DNA from: Pelodera strongyloides
Lineage: Eukaryota; Nematoda; Chromadorea; Rhabditida; Rhabditidae
Direction of reading: 5' to 3'
Length of the DNA stretch: 64,000 bases
Assembly: GCA_036852015.1 (NCBI GenBank)
Contig: JAANDG010000065.1
Span: 328,759 to 392,758 of the forward strand
Below the pieces are notes generated by a model, which saw only the letters and a list, made by a program, of their open reading frames with translations, was not told the origin of the DNA and did no database searches. Shown here one piece after another: positions 17,938-31,600 of the stretch (position 1 is the stretch's first letter; each line of letters opens with the position of its first letter). Both the position numbers and the translations under genes were made by a program.

Positions 17938-20900
17938 CACTATCCAATGCTGTGAAGGAACTCTCCTCTTCTTTCTAACAATTTCTTCTACCGGTGCAGC
18001 ACCAGAGACGATATCTGAAAGAGAGAACGTATGATGACTAACCTGAGGGTTTACTCAGGTATACCCTTGTGATAAAGCAAAAGAAAATCTCACGTTTACC
18101 TTTTGCTGCTTGAATAAGCGTAGAGTCGATGGGTAACGGCGTATTTCCACGGGACAAAAGTAGCGACTTCAAGAATTCACTGGACAACGTCTGAAGTACA
18201 GAACTACTCAGAAGGACGAAGGACAGATATTCATAATGTACAACAACTTACAATACACAGTAAACAACGTTTTCAAAACCCAGTCCATATTAAAGAAATC
18301 AATAACATACAGGTCAATCTCAAAAAAGGTTCTAGACTGAGCCACACGGTCTACAAAATTTTTTCAACAAGCTACACTATGCCTGAATTTCAAAGCACTC
18401 ACAATTTTGGGTACTGTATTCTGTGCGGACTTGGTCAGCTCCTCATCTGACATTGCCGGGGACGCGGTCGTGTCCGTGTTCATCATGCTTATGACGTCAT
18501 CTTCCGCTTCCGCTCTCCCACTCTCTAACTTCTGATTCTTCGGCTCTCCCACCTCTATTAGCTCAACACGCGAAACGCCCACATCAGCTACAGTTTCCCG
18601 CTTTACCTTGGGTTTCTTAGCTTTTGGCGACTTCTTAGGCTGTATCTTTCGCTTTTTGGGTAGACTTGCAGAGTTTTTAATAGACTCGGAGACGACTTGT
18701 CCGGCGAACTGAGTCCGAGATGGATTCTTCTCATCTCGAACCATAAGCCAGTCGAAGATTCCTTCTGTCCCTGGCGATTTCGACGCGTCCGGATTTGCTG
18801 TGGTCGACAGAGTCAAGGATTCCACAATTCTTGAGTTTTCAGTATTTTCCGACGCTGGGATTCCTGGCGCTGGGGTAGCCACGGGCACACTTTCTGAAGT
18901 AACTGATTAAACCAACAATTGATATGATGAAACATCGTCAATTACAAAAAACTCCAACTATTGGATATAAACATTGCTTTACTCACAAATTGTTTGGAAG
19001 GAAAGTGGCAGCAAGAACAAAACAATTCTATAAAAGACGTAGAAGACAAATAAAAAACCGACCATTCTTTCCGATATTATCCAACACCGAACGCATAAAC
19101 TGCTTCAAGTGCAATTGGTCCTGAAAATAAATGCTGAGCTACTGGGCCTATCAATACCCTGTCAGTCGTAACCACCTACCGTATACCATGTACCGGTACC
19201 GTGGTTTCAAATGACACCTGCAGAGCCATTTCTTTATTCATTCAAGGGTAAAAAAAAAAATTTTTTTTATTCAAGGGAGTTCAAAGTTCAATTTCAAGGT
19301 TTGCTTAGTGTCGGTAGTGTCGGTACAGTATTCAAAGGTCCTGAGACCTGACGTTTTATATCCTTCTCTCGCTCTCTTTCTCTCTCTCTCGCTCTCTCTC
19401 TCGCTCTCTTCTCTCCCCTTAACTAATTATTACCTCAATCTGGCTGATCCTCTGTGACTTGACCAAGTTGTTGGTGTATTCCTTCCAATTCACGTAAGCA
19501 TTATCCCCGTGTTCCTTCATATGGATGATGAATTCCCCAACTGATTTCACTTCTTTCGGACAATGCGGACATCGGGGCAATGCTTCAATCCCACTTTTTG
19601 ACTCTTCATCCTAAAGACAATGCATTGAATGGATATACTGTATATGAACATAGTATAAGCACCCAATAAAATAGTATAAGCACTCCATTGGGCTAAAAAA
19701 AATTTGAGAAGGGGAAACATAAATTAATAAAAGATTCCAAATACATACACTCTTTCGCGAATCCTCCAAACAAAGCGATTTTAATGAAGCTGTTTCTTCT
19801 GCAAAACAAAAGAATTATTGCAGAAAGAGAAAATGCTATAATAAACAAGAACGCTACAAGAAAAGAATGAGAGGACATGTAAATTGCCACTTGCCACGCC
19901 AAAGAAAAAAAATGAACTAAAAGGTTATGCGTAATCCTCAAGAAAAGTTATGCATAATACTAACCTTTGAGTAGTTCTACTTTAATCGGTGTAGGGTGAG
20001 AAGAAGCCTCCTTCTCCTTATTCCCATGAGAACTATTAACAATTTGGTCAAGACCAATTGGGTTCACCTGCAACAAACATTATGAAACATTGGTAGATGA
20101 ATGGTGAATCTCAGCCAAATAAATCGATAAATAGGGGAAATCCATTGCATACGGAATCTAACCGACAATACTTCGAGTCAGTTGAATATCCAAACACTGC
20201 AACCTTGAATTTGAAATGTAAACTCACATTATTAGTATCTGTGTCCTCCGTAGTTAAATCCACAAAGTCGATCGGATACGCTAGAAAAATAAAAGTTATG
20301 CTGTTTTATTTTTCATCCTCAGTTCTGAAATTCTATCAAACCGCTTGATACCCGCACCATCCCTCGACGGTGCACACGTAATCTGCTGCGAGGGAAAACG
20401 ACTGGTTTACTAACAATAGTGATGTTTGAAATCATAAAGCGGTACGGAAGATCATGATCCATTACTAATCTATATATTTCAGTAACCGTATCATTGATGA
20501 GTGCGTAAATGGAGATTGGCACACACAATTCCATTTAGGAACGCGATTTTTTTTTATCTACAAAAATATCGTTCTCCTACCTGAACGGATGACAGCCACA
20601 CGTTTCTTCTCTACCTTCACAATTAATGCAGTCATGTACTTCACATTGGTAACCAGATTCAGAAGCCACAAACATTTGAATTCATTGTGAGAGAGGCGGA
20701 AATGGTTGATCAAACTAAAAAAAGTGTAATTTTCGAGATGTTTTTATTATGGGAAACCTCAAAGTCAATTGATTAATAATATACGAAATAAGACACCGCA
20801 TAAGAAACTGTGCTTGTGAAAAAAAAAACTAATTGTCGTGTCCGCATATCTAGTAGTAAACTCGAGATGAAAACATGATATATATATATATATATTACTA

Positions 20901-21710
20901 GTAACCAGTCAATGCTGTGTTAAACCGTTACAGTAACCCCCGGCGAGCGGGAACCACAAACGCCAGTTCACCCACCTTTCTACAGAATCCACAAAACAAA
21001 TCGAACACCGGGGGCATTGGAGAGCCAAAGTCTCTGAAGTCGACAGCCACACGTGATTCTAGAATTGTATATTTAAAATTATTCAAAAGGAACAAAGCTA
21101 TTGGTGAAGACGGTCACTATCTTTAATTATTTTAGTATAAAGTGCACACACGTGCAAGTAAATAGGAAAACATTACGTGCAGAACTATATTATGGGCTAA
21201 GTAACGCATTAACTAATTACTACTCCGTAACTCAAGGACACTCGCGAAACCCTCGTAATTTCCGCGCCCTCGGTTAAAGCTTACATAGACAGACTTACAC
21301 CCCCGGAAACGCTGTCCGAAACTAAAACTGCCCAAGTATTCTCATAAGTTGCCCACAAACCCATTCCAAAATGAGCCCAACATACCGCCATCAAATGGTT
21401 CATCAGGTCTTGTAGAAACTGAGTTTTGTCTCCACAAAACGGACACTCGAACTGTGCTCTCATTCGGGAAGTCTGTAAATGGATAGCCATAACATACAAC
21501 ATCCACCTTGCTAAAGGTTCATGTATAGTTACTAAAGACCTAATATTCTACAATACTTTGCGAAGCTTACAAATGGGCGAGTATCACCAACTGTCATTCC
21601 GTGTGCAAATTTTAATAGCAGCTTGAACACTGCTCCCAACAAACCAACGGAACCCAAAATACCCATACCTGACTCAATCCATTTCCACTAGCTGCTGACA
21701 CAGTCTCCAT
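16169..21710 (-). CDS. C2H2 zinc-finger nuclear protein, unrecognised
   Basis: Sixteen exons with consistent phases give about 699 residues: 21669-21710, 21386-21472, 20976-21031, 20581-20714, 20228-20280, 19965-20067, 19749-19798, 19434-19610, 19063-19120, 18403-18893, 18100-18190, 17941-18014, 17478-17626, 17151-17259, 16739-16886, 16169-16446. Cys/His pairs suggest fingers near 24-40 (CPFC...H, second His missing), 49-71 (CPRC...HFRLSH), 189-209 (CPHC...HMKEH), 479-499 (CDIC...HMTEH) and 508-531 (CTVKGC...HHVSSAH). Exon 10 holds a Lys/Arg-rich nuclear-signal-like segment (PKKRKIQPKKSPKAKKPKVK). The tail is Pro/Ser-rich, ending VKGEVPQE. Fingers are scattered rather than in a tandem array, so DNA binding is possible but unproven. 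I chose the ATG at 21710 because an acceptor lies 11 bp upstream. Orthology not recognised; exon 3 uses the inner of two overlapping AGs. Confidence 0.8.
16488..16640. mobile_element. MITE family B, copy 1
   Basis: About 153 bp in the last intron of the zinc-finger gene, with inverted termini CATTGGTCGTATGGACGAC and GTTCGTGCATACGGCCAATG. Its termini and interior (GAGTATGCTCC, GGTGCGGGAGA, GGAGGCTCCGG) resemble 30497-30640. No coding capacity. Confidence 0.6.
17876..17935. repeat. (TAA)n microsatellite
   Basis: About 60 bp of TAA/ATA repeat between zinc-finger gene exons 12 and 13. It ends 5 bp before the exon 12 donor at 17940. Confidence 0.95.
19370..19418. repeat. CT/GCTCT-rich low-complexity tract
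   Basis: Imperfect CT repeat with GCTCTCTCTC units, in the intron just below zinc-finger gene exon 8. Confidence 0.85.
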
Positions 21711-21721
21711 ATATACGGTGA

Positions 21722-21728
21722 CTGTAAT
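21722..21728 (-). promoter_or_regulatory. Probable trans-splice or intron acceptor of the zinc-finger gene
   Basis: The minus strand reads AATTACAG, then 11 bp of leader, then the ATG at 21710. No coding exon is visible upstream within about 1.3 kb. Confidence 0.4.
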
Positions 21729-21839
21729 TGAAAAAATGGAGTAAGATAAATGTTAGCAAATATATAATTTAAACCCAATTTAGCTACGGCGATATTTTCG
21801 AACGTTTTTTCAGCTTTCGTTTCATGAGGACATAATTTC

Positions 21840-22150
21840 ACTAAAGGGGAACGGTTAACAGTGTTTAGTCTAAAATCTCTACAACATCGAAGGATCGTGT
21901 ACGATCTCATAGAATGTTTTAAGATCGTCCGAGGTTTTGGGTTGCATAAACACCCCGTGCTCGATAGTATGTTCATTTTAGGTGGTAGACACAGGAGAGA
22001 TGGTAACTCTTTATATATACGTCAGGAAATGGTTTCGACGTTACAAACTCAATCATTTTTTAAACATCGAGTCACTAGAATTTGGAATCTCTTGACGAGC
22101 GACTGTCCGCAGCTCAACTATAGAATCGTTCAAATCGAAAATTAACGCGC
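21840..22150 (+). mobile_element. Non-LTR retrotransposon RT C-terminal fragment
   Basis: A plus-strand frame reads ERLTVFSLKSLQHRRIVYDL, then FKIVRGFG, and later FFKHRVTRIWNLLTSDC. The pattern RLxxxxLxxLxxRRxxxDLxxxxKI...FFxxRVxxxWNxL is typical of the end of LINE reverse-transcriptase ORFs (CR1/jockey-like groups). Only the last ~100 residues remain and there is no catalytic core, so it is a 5'-truncated relic. The frame closes soon after 22140 and is followed by AT-rich sequence. Confidence 0.75.
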
Positions 22151-23067
22151 TCGATCTCGTTGAGTTGAGTGACCAGGCAGATTGCAATATTGGTGCTTGA
22201 ATAAAATTTATATTTTCTCATTTTCTCATTCATTGTTCGTGTTCGTGTTTTTTCGTTGCTTGTTTTTTTGGTGTATTATTGCCTTTTTGTCTTTCGGCTC
22301 TTCTGAGCACTTTACTTTGCAATTATGTGAAATAAAGTATTTATACAAACCTAAAAAAATACCCAGGGGTCTGATCCCGACGTCCACATACCACACAATT
22401 AGAAAATCAGCACCGAAACACCCTCAAAATATACTTCAATGACGCGACAAAAAATTTCAATAAACATCTCTTCATTTAAAAACTTTATTCAATGCTATAT
22501 ACAATACAAAAAATGGCAGTCTCAAGTCTCAATAGCTCATAAGCATATGCTCGCTGAAACAAAATATATACCAAATGGTTGTTACCAAATGAAGTTGCAA
22601 ATTAGACAATTACAGCACAACAATAACCATAAACATATATCAACAAATGAAAACAATATTAACAAAATATAAAGTTGTGTTAGATCAGTTGGTAAACCCG
22701 TGCATATTTCAATTTAGTATAAAAACCCCGAGGAAGAAATAATAACAATAATAACAATGATTAAAGAACAATAACAAAATGAAGAAACAAAAAGGCCCAA
22801 AAACAACATTGATCGATAAGTACAACAAAATACAAATTTTCTCGGAAACATAAAAAAGTGATAAACTTATTAAAGTTGAGCTAAATGCTGGAATGAGAGA
22901 TATGAACAACTGAGTAGCTGTGTGTTGGAAATTTGAAAACATTTGAACAACCAAAATCGCACATTCATCAAATCTCGTAAAGTGAGTTTCCTCCACAACA
23001 AACCACCACAGTCATGAATAAGATATTACGGTATAAGCCAAACTACAGACCACCCAAGTAGACACGA
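22151..23067. other. Intergenic between TRRAP 3' end and the zinc-finger gene
   Basis: AT-rich, with no supported exon. It should contain the TRRAP 3' UTR and poly(A) signals on the minus strand. Tyr/Phe-rich and Asn-rich short frames look like chance products of base composition. Confidence 0.5.
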
Positions 23068-25620
23068 TTAGAACCAAGGGTGTGACGCTGGATCTGATCT
23101 GCATAACACTTCGGGAAGGGCTGATCTAGCAAGCACTGAGAACACATCCTCCTTCCTCTCTTCTGCCATTGGAGACGCAAATCCTGAAAGGAATGTAAAT
23201 AGCTCACAAAATAAAAAGATCAACTGATTTTAATTACTGATGATACACGCAATGTATACGCATACGCGTGAAGGCTCTATGCTCCCACACATGAAGTGTA
23301 AACTAGCAGAAAAAGTCCGGGAGTGTAAAAAGAAACATCGTAATAAAAATGAACAAATTCCTCTTCACTTGGAATTAGAAACAAAGTGAGGGGACAATAT
23401 AAATATAGATAAAACCCACTGTTCATGATTTGTTCCGTCCTCCTCGACAGTCGATCCGCTTTCTCGAGGTCTCCAATTCCGGTTTCCGCGGCAATCTGAG
23501 ATTAAATCAATAAATAATCATTGAAAGAAAGGCGTAAAAAACAATAAAATGATCACACATCCATTAGCATTTATGATCACTAAAAATGTACAGATCGGCG
23601 AACTACAAAACAAGACGTAGATAAACAAAAGCAACAAACAATCCCATACCTCATCCCAGAGTACGGTTCTCAGCACCGGCAGAATGCTCTTCTGTCTCAT
23701 ACACTTCTCGGCAGCAACCATCGACCAACGGAGGTGACCTGAACAGAGGGTATAAGAACAAATTAAGCCCAGTTACATGTGTTAATTACCAACCTCTGTT
23801 TGCCATTATGACACGGGAGCAGTTGGCAGTCTAGTTATATATTTTCATAATCTATGTCCCATCAGTAAACGAAGAGAAAAGTTTCGGTAATTAGTTAATT
23901 AGTTTCAACAAGACTAGATATATAATCATTTTTAATGAAAAAGATAAATCCTACCATCCTGGCTCATCGACACCAACTTTTGCATGTTGAGTGTGTAACG
24001 GACAGTCGGTTCGGACGCCGTTTCCGACAGCGAGAAGCTGGGCCAACTATTGCACAGCAATGACGAGCCGATACACTGAAAAAGTAGAGGGTATTCGTGA
24101 TCAACGGGAATGGTTCTTTTCGTTGATACAAGGAAACAGACAGCTATACTCAAATCAGTTATCTTCACAACCCAACAACAAACGTCACTGTGAACTGCTC
24201 AGTTCGTACAATATCGTACAGAAGATTTGAAAAAAAAAGAGCTCTTGTAAGATAAAAAAACGTACAATCATCAGATGTTCCATCCTCGAACTAGTGAGTG
24301 AAAATGACATCTCTTGCACAAAGAGTAGGCCGAGCTGGCGAGACAGCTGTAAGGATTTGATGTTTCAAATAAAGTCGATACTAGAATCGAAAGTTGAGAT
24401 TTTGAGATTCTTACATATGCATAGTATAAACAATCAAAACAAGAAAATCACACTAACCTGTTTTCTCAGCGAGTAGTAATGTGTGGGATCCGTTACTCGG
24501 CTGGCAACATAACGCTGAAGACACCACGGGCTCACCCAGCCACACATATCACTGGAAAAGAGAGGGAGTCACAATGGGGAGCACATCCAACACTCACACC
24601 ATGTCTCATACTAAATCACCCACGGAACGTACAGTATCAAAAATGTTCTACCTGTACTGAGTGAGCATGGCAATTGGCAATTGCTCGCCTCTCGCCGACG
24701 CAATTGCACTGAAGAACAACGAGGTCAACTCATCGGGAACCAGGAACGAATCACTGCAATGGAAATAATAAAATAGAAATTCACAATCTCATTTTGGGTT
24801 ACATCAGAGAGCCCTTTTCTCGAGTTTCCACCCTGAATTTGTCATAATTTGATTCAAACTAAATATCTTCACCAAAAATACGTAATGTTTCACACGGAAC
24901 AAAAAAAAGAAACAATAGTAAAATCCGTTCATTCAGTAAGTGCTAAAAGGAAAGACAAAGTTGCCATAATTACAATGTGAGTCATTCAAACACTACTTAC
25001 CGTAGTTTGAGGGCCAGGACATCAGCAGGATGTAGTAATGTGGATGGTTGATGGGGGACCTGTAGGAGAAGAACCCCATTGCCACACTCCACTCTAACCG
25101 GCGTGTAGGAGCGAAGGAAACGACGGCACGTCTCCTGGAACATCAAACTCGTTCTACTGTAACCAAACATGGAAATATCTCTTCTCCAAACACTCGCCAC
25201 ACCTGCGCGGCGCACCATCAAAGTTTAGTGTTGTAGAGTAGTTCGTGACTGGTGAGTTTCACTCCAAATATAACGGACTAAACGGATTTACGCAGAAATT
25301 TTTCACCGGAATTACTGCATTTTTTCAAGAATAATGTACTTTAACCTTTACCGTCCCCTAAAGCACGCAATCGATCGCCGAAAACATAAGATCCCCAATC
25401 CTCACCGGTTCTCGTTGAAGCAAAGAGTTAAAGTGCGACTGAAGATGCGGCAGTCGTCCGACGCTCTTCTCTCCTGTCCATTTCTGGGAAATGTAGGAGA
25501 ATATCTTTCCGGAATGAGCACGAACTTCAATTCTCTTCACCACCCGCCCGCCACGCACCTCCACGTGGACACGGGCATTGAAGCGAGAAGTCATCGCGAG
25601 ATACTGGACAGCCTGAAATA
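23068..25620 (-). other. TRRAP: TRRAP PIKK-like and FATC region
   Basis: Exons encode [15 protein letters not shown] (human IRGHNGKIYPYL), RETCRRFL-like and [17 protein letters not shown], then [11 protein letters not shown] (human NATDYWTFRKMF), [19 protein letters not shown] and a final FATC ending DPASHPWF. The DFG-type and HRD-type catalytic residues of active PIKKs were not seen, as expected for this pseudokinase. The FATC spans exons at about 23423-23496 and 23068-23183. Confidence 0.85.
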
Positions 25621-28600
25621 GAGGCAAAATACTAGTAGACTCTAGCACAAACACGGTACAGCAAGTAACCATACACCAATCAAATATTACCATTTATTTA
25701 CTATATATTTGATATTTCCCCATAAGTATAAAGATAATAAATATAGCAAAACCAGTGTTTATATGCCACGAATTTATTACTTCACGTATGCCATCAGTGT
25801 AGGTCATATCTCCGCACTACTACGGTAACTACGGACTATGCCCAATAAAAGCACAAACCAAAAAAAAAACACTAACCCTGGGTGTGAACAACTCCGAGAA
25901 TAGTTCCACATTTGCAGTTCGAGCACAGAAACCAGCCAGATATGGAGACACGGCCGACAACATCATCGTCCTGCGAATAACCACAATGATAGGTTAGAAT
26001 CTCTTTCGTTATCAGACGCACACAATCCACCATACATATTCTACCGTTATGTGATTGACTACAGTAATCTAACATTCAACTTACTTGGGTAATCGTGCAA
26101 TCCTCTTTGGCCAGTTCTGTCTTCAGTTCAATGCATCTGGGAAGTAAGGGCTCTTGTCCTTGAAGTAAGACTCCCGGACTCAGAAGCGACAGCAACAGGC
26201 CAGAATACGGTCACACATATCACGACGGTACTGAAACAGAGAAGAGTATTTACAAGGAGAGTGTAGATGGAATAAAAACCAAAGCTTGGCCACAAAACAA
26301 TGAAAAGTAATACCTGATTCTCCGAGTCCAATTTCTCATGGGACGCTGGCCACTCAGCATCTTTCTCCAGTAGGCAATCGGAGGAATTCTAGAAATACCA
26401 AAACTATATTCCAATTCAATTCAGTTTTACAAAACCAACTACGTACTTACCGATGCAACGTTGAAACGCAATTCCATAATCACACTAAAATAGTCAAATA
26501 AACCCGTCATATGTCTAAAGAACAGCCACAAAAAAAACTAAGTAAAAAAAAGAGAACAAACCTTCAACTCCTCAGTCCATTTCCTGACACAAGTTAGTAT
26601 AGTTCCCTCACATGTTGCATGTTCAATGCCAGATTGCCTCTTGTCGGAGAGGACTGTAATGACTGCGTCCACAAGGTCTCCGGCCAGTCGGTGCTGCTTC
26701 TCGGCCCAGTACTCGGGCAGAGTGGACAGCTCTCCGAGAACACGATGCAGAGCACGCACATCAGCAGGACGCACGGACAGACATACTTCCACCACCTGAG
26801 AATAGAACACTCATTACTTGGCATGCATTTGATAAAAGATATATAGAAGACAATAAAAAAACTGCAGTAACTTAGATCAGGTCCTTGCCTTGCCGTAATT
26901 CTGAATTCTGAACTTCCGTTAGTTTACAATGAATATCCAACCCACCTCAACCAGTCTTTTCTGCCAATCGTTGAGATTCAAATCCGATAGATCACCAATC
27001 GGAGTGGCGCCTACTCCGCGAACCCGCTCGGTGACGCGGTCCAGGATCTGAGCTGGAAGCTGAGACCTGATTGCGTAGAATGTCGGTTGTGGGTGAGATT
27101 GTGCAAGACGAGAGAGGATAGAGAGAAAACCGGTACTGGATCGCGACCGCACTTCGAGTACAAGAGATGGTAGCCTAAAAAAGACGAAACATTAAAGCGA
27201 AATACCGGCCGTTTTTTGAAACGCAAACGTGGACAACTGAATTCTTACGTATTTATGCTAATTTGCCCGATTTTTTTATTCTAATATATATGTTCATTTG
27301 CATACGCTGCATAGGAATGCAGGTCTATTTTGACGTGTTTCAAAAACCGGCCGGTATTTCGCGTTAAATGCATGCGACCTTGGACTTGGAGGCACGTACA
27401 GTATACTAGGGGTTCTACAGACAGTCAATACGAGTCTTCTTTTCATGAGAACCTGAACATGTGATAACGAGGTCCGAGACTAGTAGATCACAAATAGATC
27501 CGAGAATGAATGACAATCCCACTGACCACTGTATCCAATTGACGGGGACAATCGATTGTGCATGTCTTCGGATGATATCGTCCATCTGCTCGGCGATGTC
27601 TTCTCCGCCCACAGCAGCAACCCACTTGGCCGTCCAGAGAAGTGACGCTGCAGAAAGACAAGATTTCACTCTTTTGAATCCCTATAACCAACCTATCTCG
27701 GCACACCGGGCACACCCACCTCTTTCATTTGCAACATTCATTGTTCTACGGGGATTCTATCGCACAGAGAAAAATAGATTTTAGTAAAGTTAGCACAAAT
27801 ACAAAAATGAAGAATAGGAGATTTTAATATTTGAAGAATCTACAAATAATATATCCTGCCCCTACGGGAAGAGTATAACTTGCTAATTTCTAATTTTTCG
27901 AACATGCTAACAGTAAATCTAATTTCAATGCTTCATTTCTTACACTGGGAGGGGGCAATGTAAATGACGCATAAAAACACGCTTGGTAAACTGAGCAATT
28001 GTATTTTTGTAGGGGAAAAAAACCTGAATCAATACATAACATACCAATGTACTTGGCTGCCTTGCACTCCTGGTCATGCCGGGCTGCTTCCATAAACGAT
28101 GCTACAGCATTCAGACCTTGGATAGATGCACTGGCGCGTGTTCTGAAGGAAGATATACAAACCTTCGTGCGTGACAAAGTACAGAACAAGGTGAGATACA
28201 CAGTCTTTTCCATCAGCATAATATAACACAACATGTGCAACGTTTCTGTCAAGAATATCCAACGGCTACAAACTACAAACCTTTCTCTATGGAAGATCGC
28301 ATCGATATGTTTTCCCCACGATTTGAAGGCACTCGTGAATGGGACAGCAGAGTTGGAGGGCGAGGGCATCTGGTCCTGCAGGCTCGCGGCAGCAGAGAAC
28401 GCACACTCGGCCTCTTCGAACCTGAAACTCTTCTACGTGCACACAAAGAATTCGATTCCCCGCATATTAATCACCACAAATAGCCACAAGGACTAGACCC
28501 TAACCTTAACTCTGTGGAACCTTTTTTCCAGTGTTATTTTTCACGTTCATGTTCACTACCACCATGTTTCAAAATCCATTATTAGGAAACATACTTCGGA

Positions 28601-31600
28601 ATCACTGTCATTGGATCAAATTCATATCGTCATCAAACAAAAGAATCGCCTGGGAACAGAATACTGATCAAACTACCATTAACCTGTTCAACTTGCTCAG
28701 AATCGATCCCTTGAAGCGCAATTATCCTGTGCAATTGTTCCTTTGCGAACTCTGCCAAGTTCGGTGAGTCGCAAACAACGAGAGCCTGGAAATAATGAAC
28801 ATCTCAAACTTATATCAAAAAAGGAACAACTCAAAATGGTGTCAAAAAAGGCATAAGTTATAGGGGTATCTAAACCGTCGACCGATACAGGACTCAGAAC
28901 TTTCCCTCTTGGACTTGGACACGTCAAAAATCACAAGCAAAGAAACCTTCGGGTCAAAACCACCCTTGCATAACGAAGGAAGCTCATGCACCTATAAGAC
29001 AAAAAGATGCTCAGAGCAAAAAAATTCATTGCTCTTAAAATTAAAAAGTACCTCCAGAAGCAGTTGTCGTGACTTTTCCAGTGGTGTTCTTGGGTCAAAT
29101 GCTACGGTTCGATACAGCTTTATCTGCTCGATAATCTTCACTTGCGCATCGACATTTGGCAAAAGCGGCAGTGTGTGCATTCTGCAAAAAGGGAGTTAAG
29201 AATATCAATAAAACTTCGGGAATATTTTGTGGAAAGAAACATTCGGATTTTACTTATAAAGACACTTTTTATGGCATTAGACAAGTCCACCAAAAAGCAA
29301 ATAAAAATTACCTCGCAAGACTGTCCTCTGCCACCTGATACAATCTGGTCGCACGGGCCGCCTGGAATATTCTTTGTTAACAAAAACATGTCTATATAAA
29401 AAGCATTAAACATATACAACCACGTAATCAAAGCGTTCACAACCCATCCTGCATTGATATAAAGGAATTACCTGTGCGATAACTAGTTGTGCTTGAGCTG
29501 CACTGTGCATTGGTACCAGCTGCTGACTATTGTAGGTACCAGGAGACATCTAAAACAATTGAGTTAACAGATGGAGAAAGGAGAATGAAAGTGATACAGT
29601 ATCATCACAAACATAAATGATAAATACTAACCAATAGAGTCTTGCTGTCTCCCTGGTCGAATGCTGCCACAAGTGCACTGTGAATGGCAAGGCGCCAATG
29701 CTGAGCTTGCACAACAAATGACATATCATCGCTGAGAGTGCAACAACGGTTCCTGAAACATGAAAATGCAGTACGTACACGACACTAACACTAAGTGCCC
29801 ATTAATCAGCAGTCAAACGTAGGTTGCCTCACAATTCAACTGATAAACGCACAATAAGTATACCACAATAAGTATACTGCCAACAAAACAACTACAGACC
29901 GTTGCTTTGAACAAACTGGTCACTTACCTCCATGTCTTAATCACATTCTTCATTTCACTCGCCAAATGCATATGATGATTCGGATTGGCCAGCGCACTCG
30001 ATGATGTTCTCAGCTAAAATAAAGACGAGGGCTTTAGGGGTCTCATACTCTGTCTTTCAGAATCTGTGGTACAGTAAGCCTCGAAGCTGACAATATATCG
30101 AAATAGTTTAAAAAAACTCACTTGTCCAATGTTGACCATGACTGGCGACGCTTCGTAAATCTCTTGCACAGCGCACATGGACTGAAATGGAAACTTTCAT
30201 AAAATGTGTACTCATCAACTTCCGGAGTTAAAAAACTTTCTTTGTCCAACATAAATGAATGGGTGATTGTTACCTGCAGAATGGGAATATGTTGCTGGTC
30301 AACAATCGATGGAAGCGCTCTCCAGTGTTCTATCAACATGCGGAAAGCATCGTCAATTGAACGGTCGGCCTGAAACCACAAATAATGAATGAGTTGAAAT
30401 TGTGACGAAGCAAAGTCCGCCCATAATAAAGGGTATCGGTCCATACTTCTCTCATTACGCGGCTACGTCAAGTAAAAGAAAAGCGAATCATGAATACAGT
30501 GGCCGTATGCACGAACGCCGGGAATATGCTCCCAGTCACCCAGTGGGAGGTGAGAGAAAGAGAGGGAGCACAAGAACCAGAGACACGCAGAGTAAAATTC
30601 TCCCAACCGAGGAGACTTCCGCTGTTCGCATACAACCACAGGAAACAACACAATGCTTGTAAAAGCTCGAGAGGATATGGATCTGAATGATAGCAACAAA
30701 AATACTCGACACTAAAACAAAGCGTGTCTTCTAAACGTGAATGTAACCCACAGGCGAGAAGGCTTTATCCGAAGTGGGTGTGGTTGAAGGTGGGCTGACC
30801 TCCTGATCGACAACAGCGAGCATGGCACTGTACACATGATAGGGGACAATGAACGAAGGAGGTATACAACCGCTCAGCTGAAAGGGCAGGAATATTAACA
30901 TACCGCTCACAACATGGTTCGTGACCGCAATGCTTATAATGTACTCTATGAAAAACATGGTACCGGCGAACATGTACCGCCGTATAGACAGCTCGAGACA
31001 TAACGACATTGAGCTGATCAACGCAATACTATCAAAAAGTACTACTATGTGATGTGTCCTACCTGATCCCTTGCTTCTCTCAACAACTGCCAATCCGGAA
31101 GATGCATGGCCACTTTCATCAATGTCTTCGAATCCTGTACAGATGAACTGTTGGCAAAATCTCGCAAGGTCGTCCATCTTGACAATTCCGTTGTACACCT
31201 ATAAATGAGAAAGTGGAATCACAGAGAAGAAACTTAGTACAGTTTCTCCAATATAAATGCTAACAACACTGCTCATGCAAAAAACAACACAATTAGCTTA
31301 CGTGGACCAAAGCTGAATCCAGTAGTCTTGCTCCTTTGCCCAATGTGCCGGATACTGCCGGGGCACCATGTGGGCAGTCTTCTCCTCGTGGGCTCCCATC
31401 AGTGTCTCGAGGTAAGTGGCTGTGTCTTCCAGTTGACCCTACACAAATAGTCGTCAAAGGCAGGTCACTATTCAAAAGCAAGATTTTGTTTGGCCACATC
31501 GGCGGCAGATTTGGCGAGAAATCGAGGAAAGGGAAGTGTGAAAACCAATATTTTGCATTAAGAAATGTATGTTCATATTCATACAAGACGAGAGAGAACC

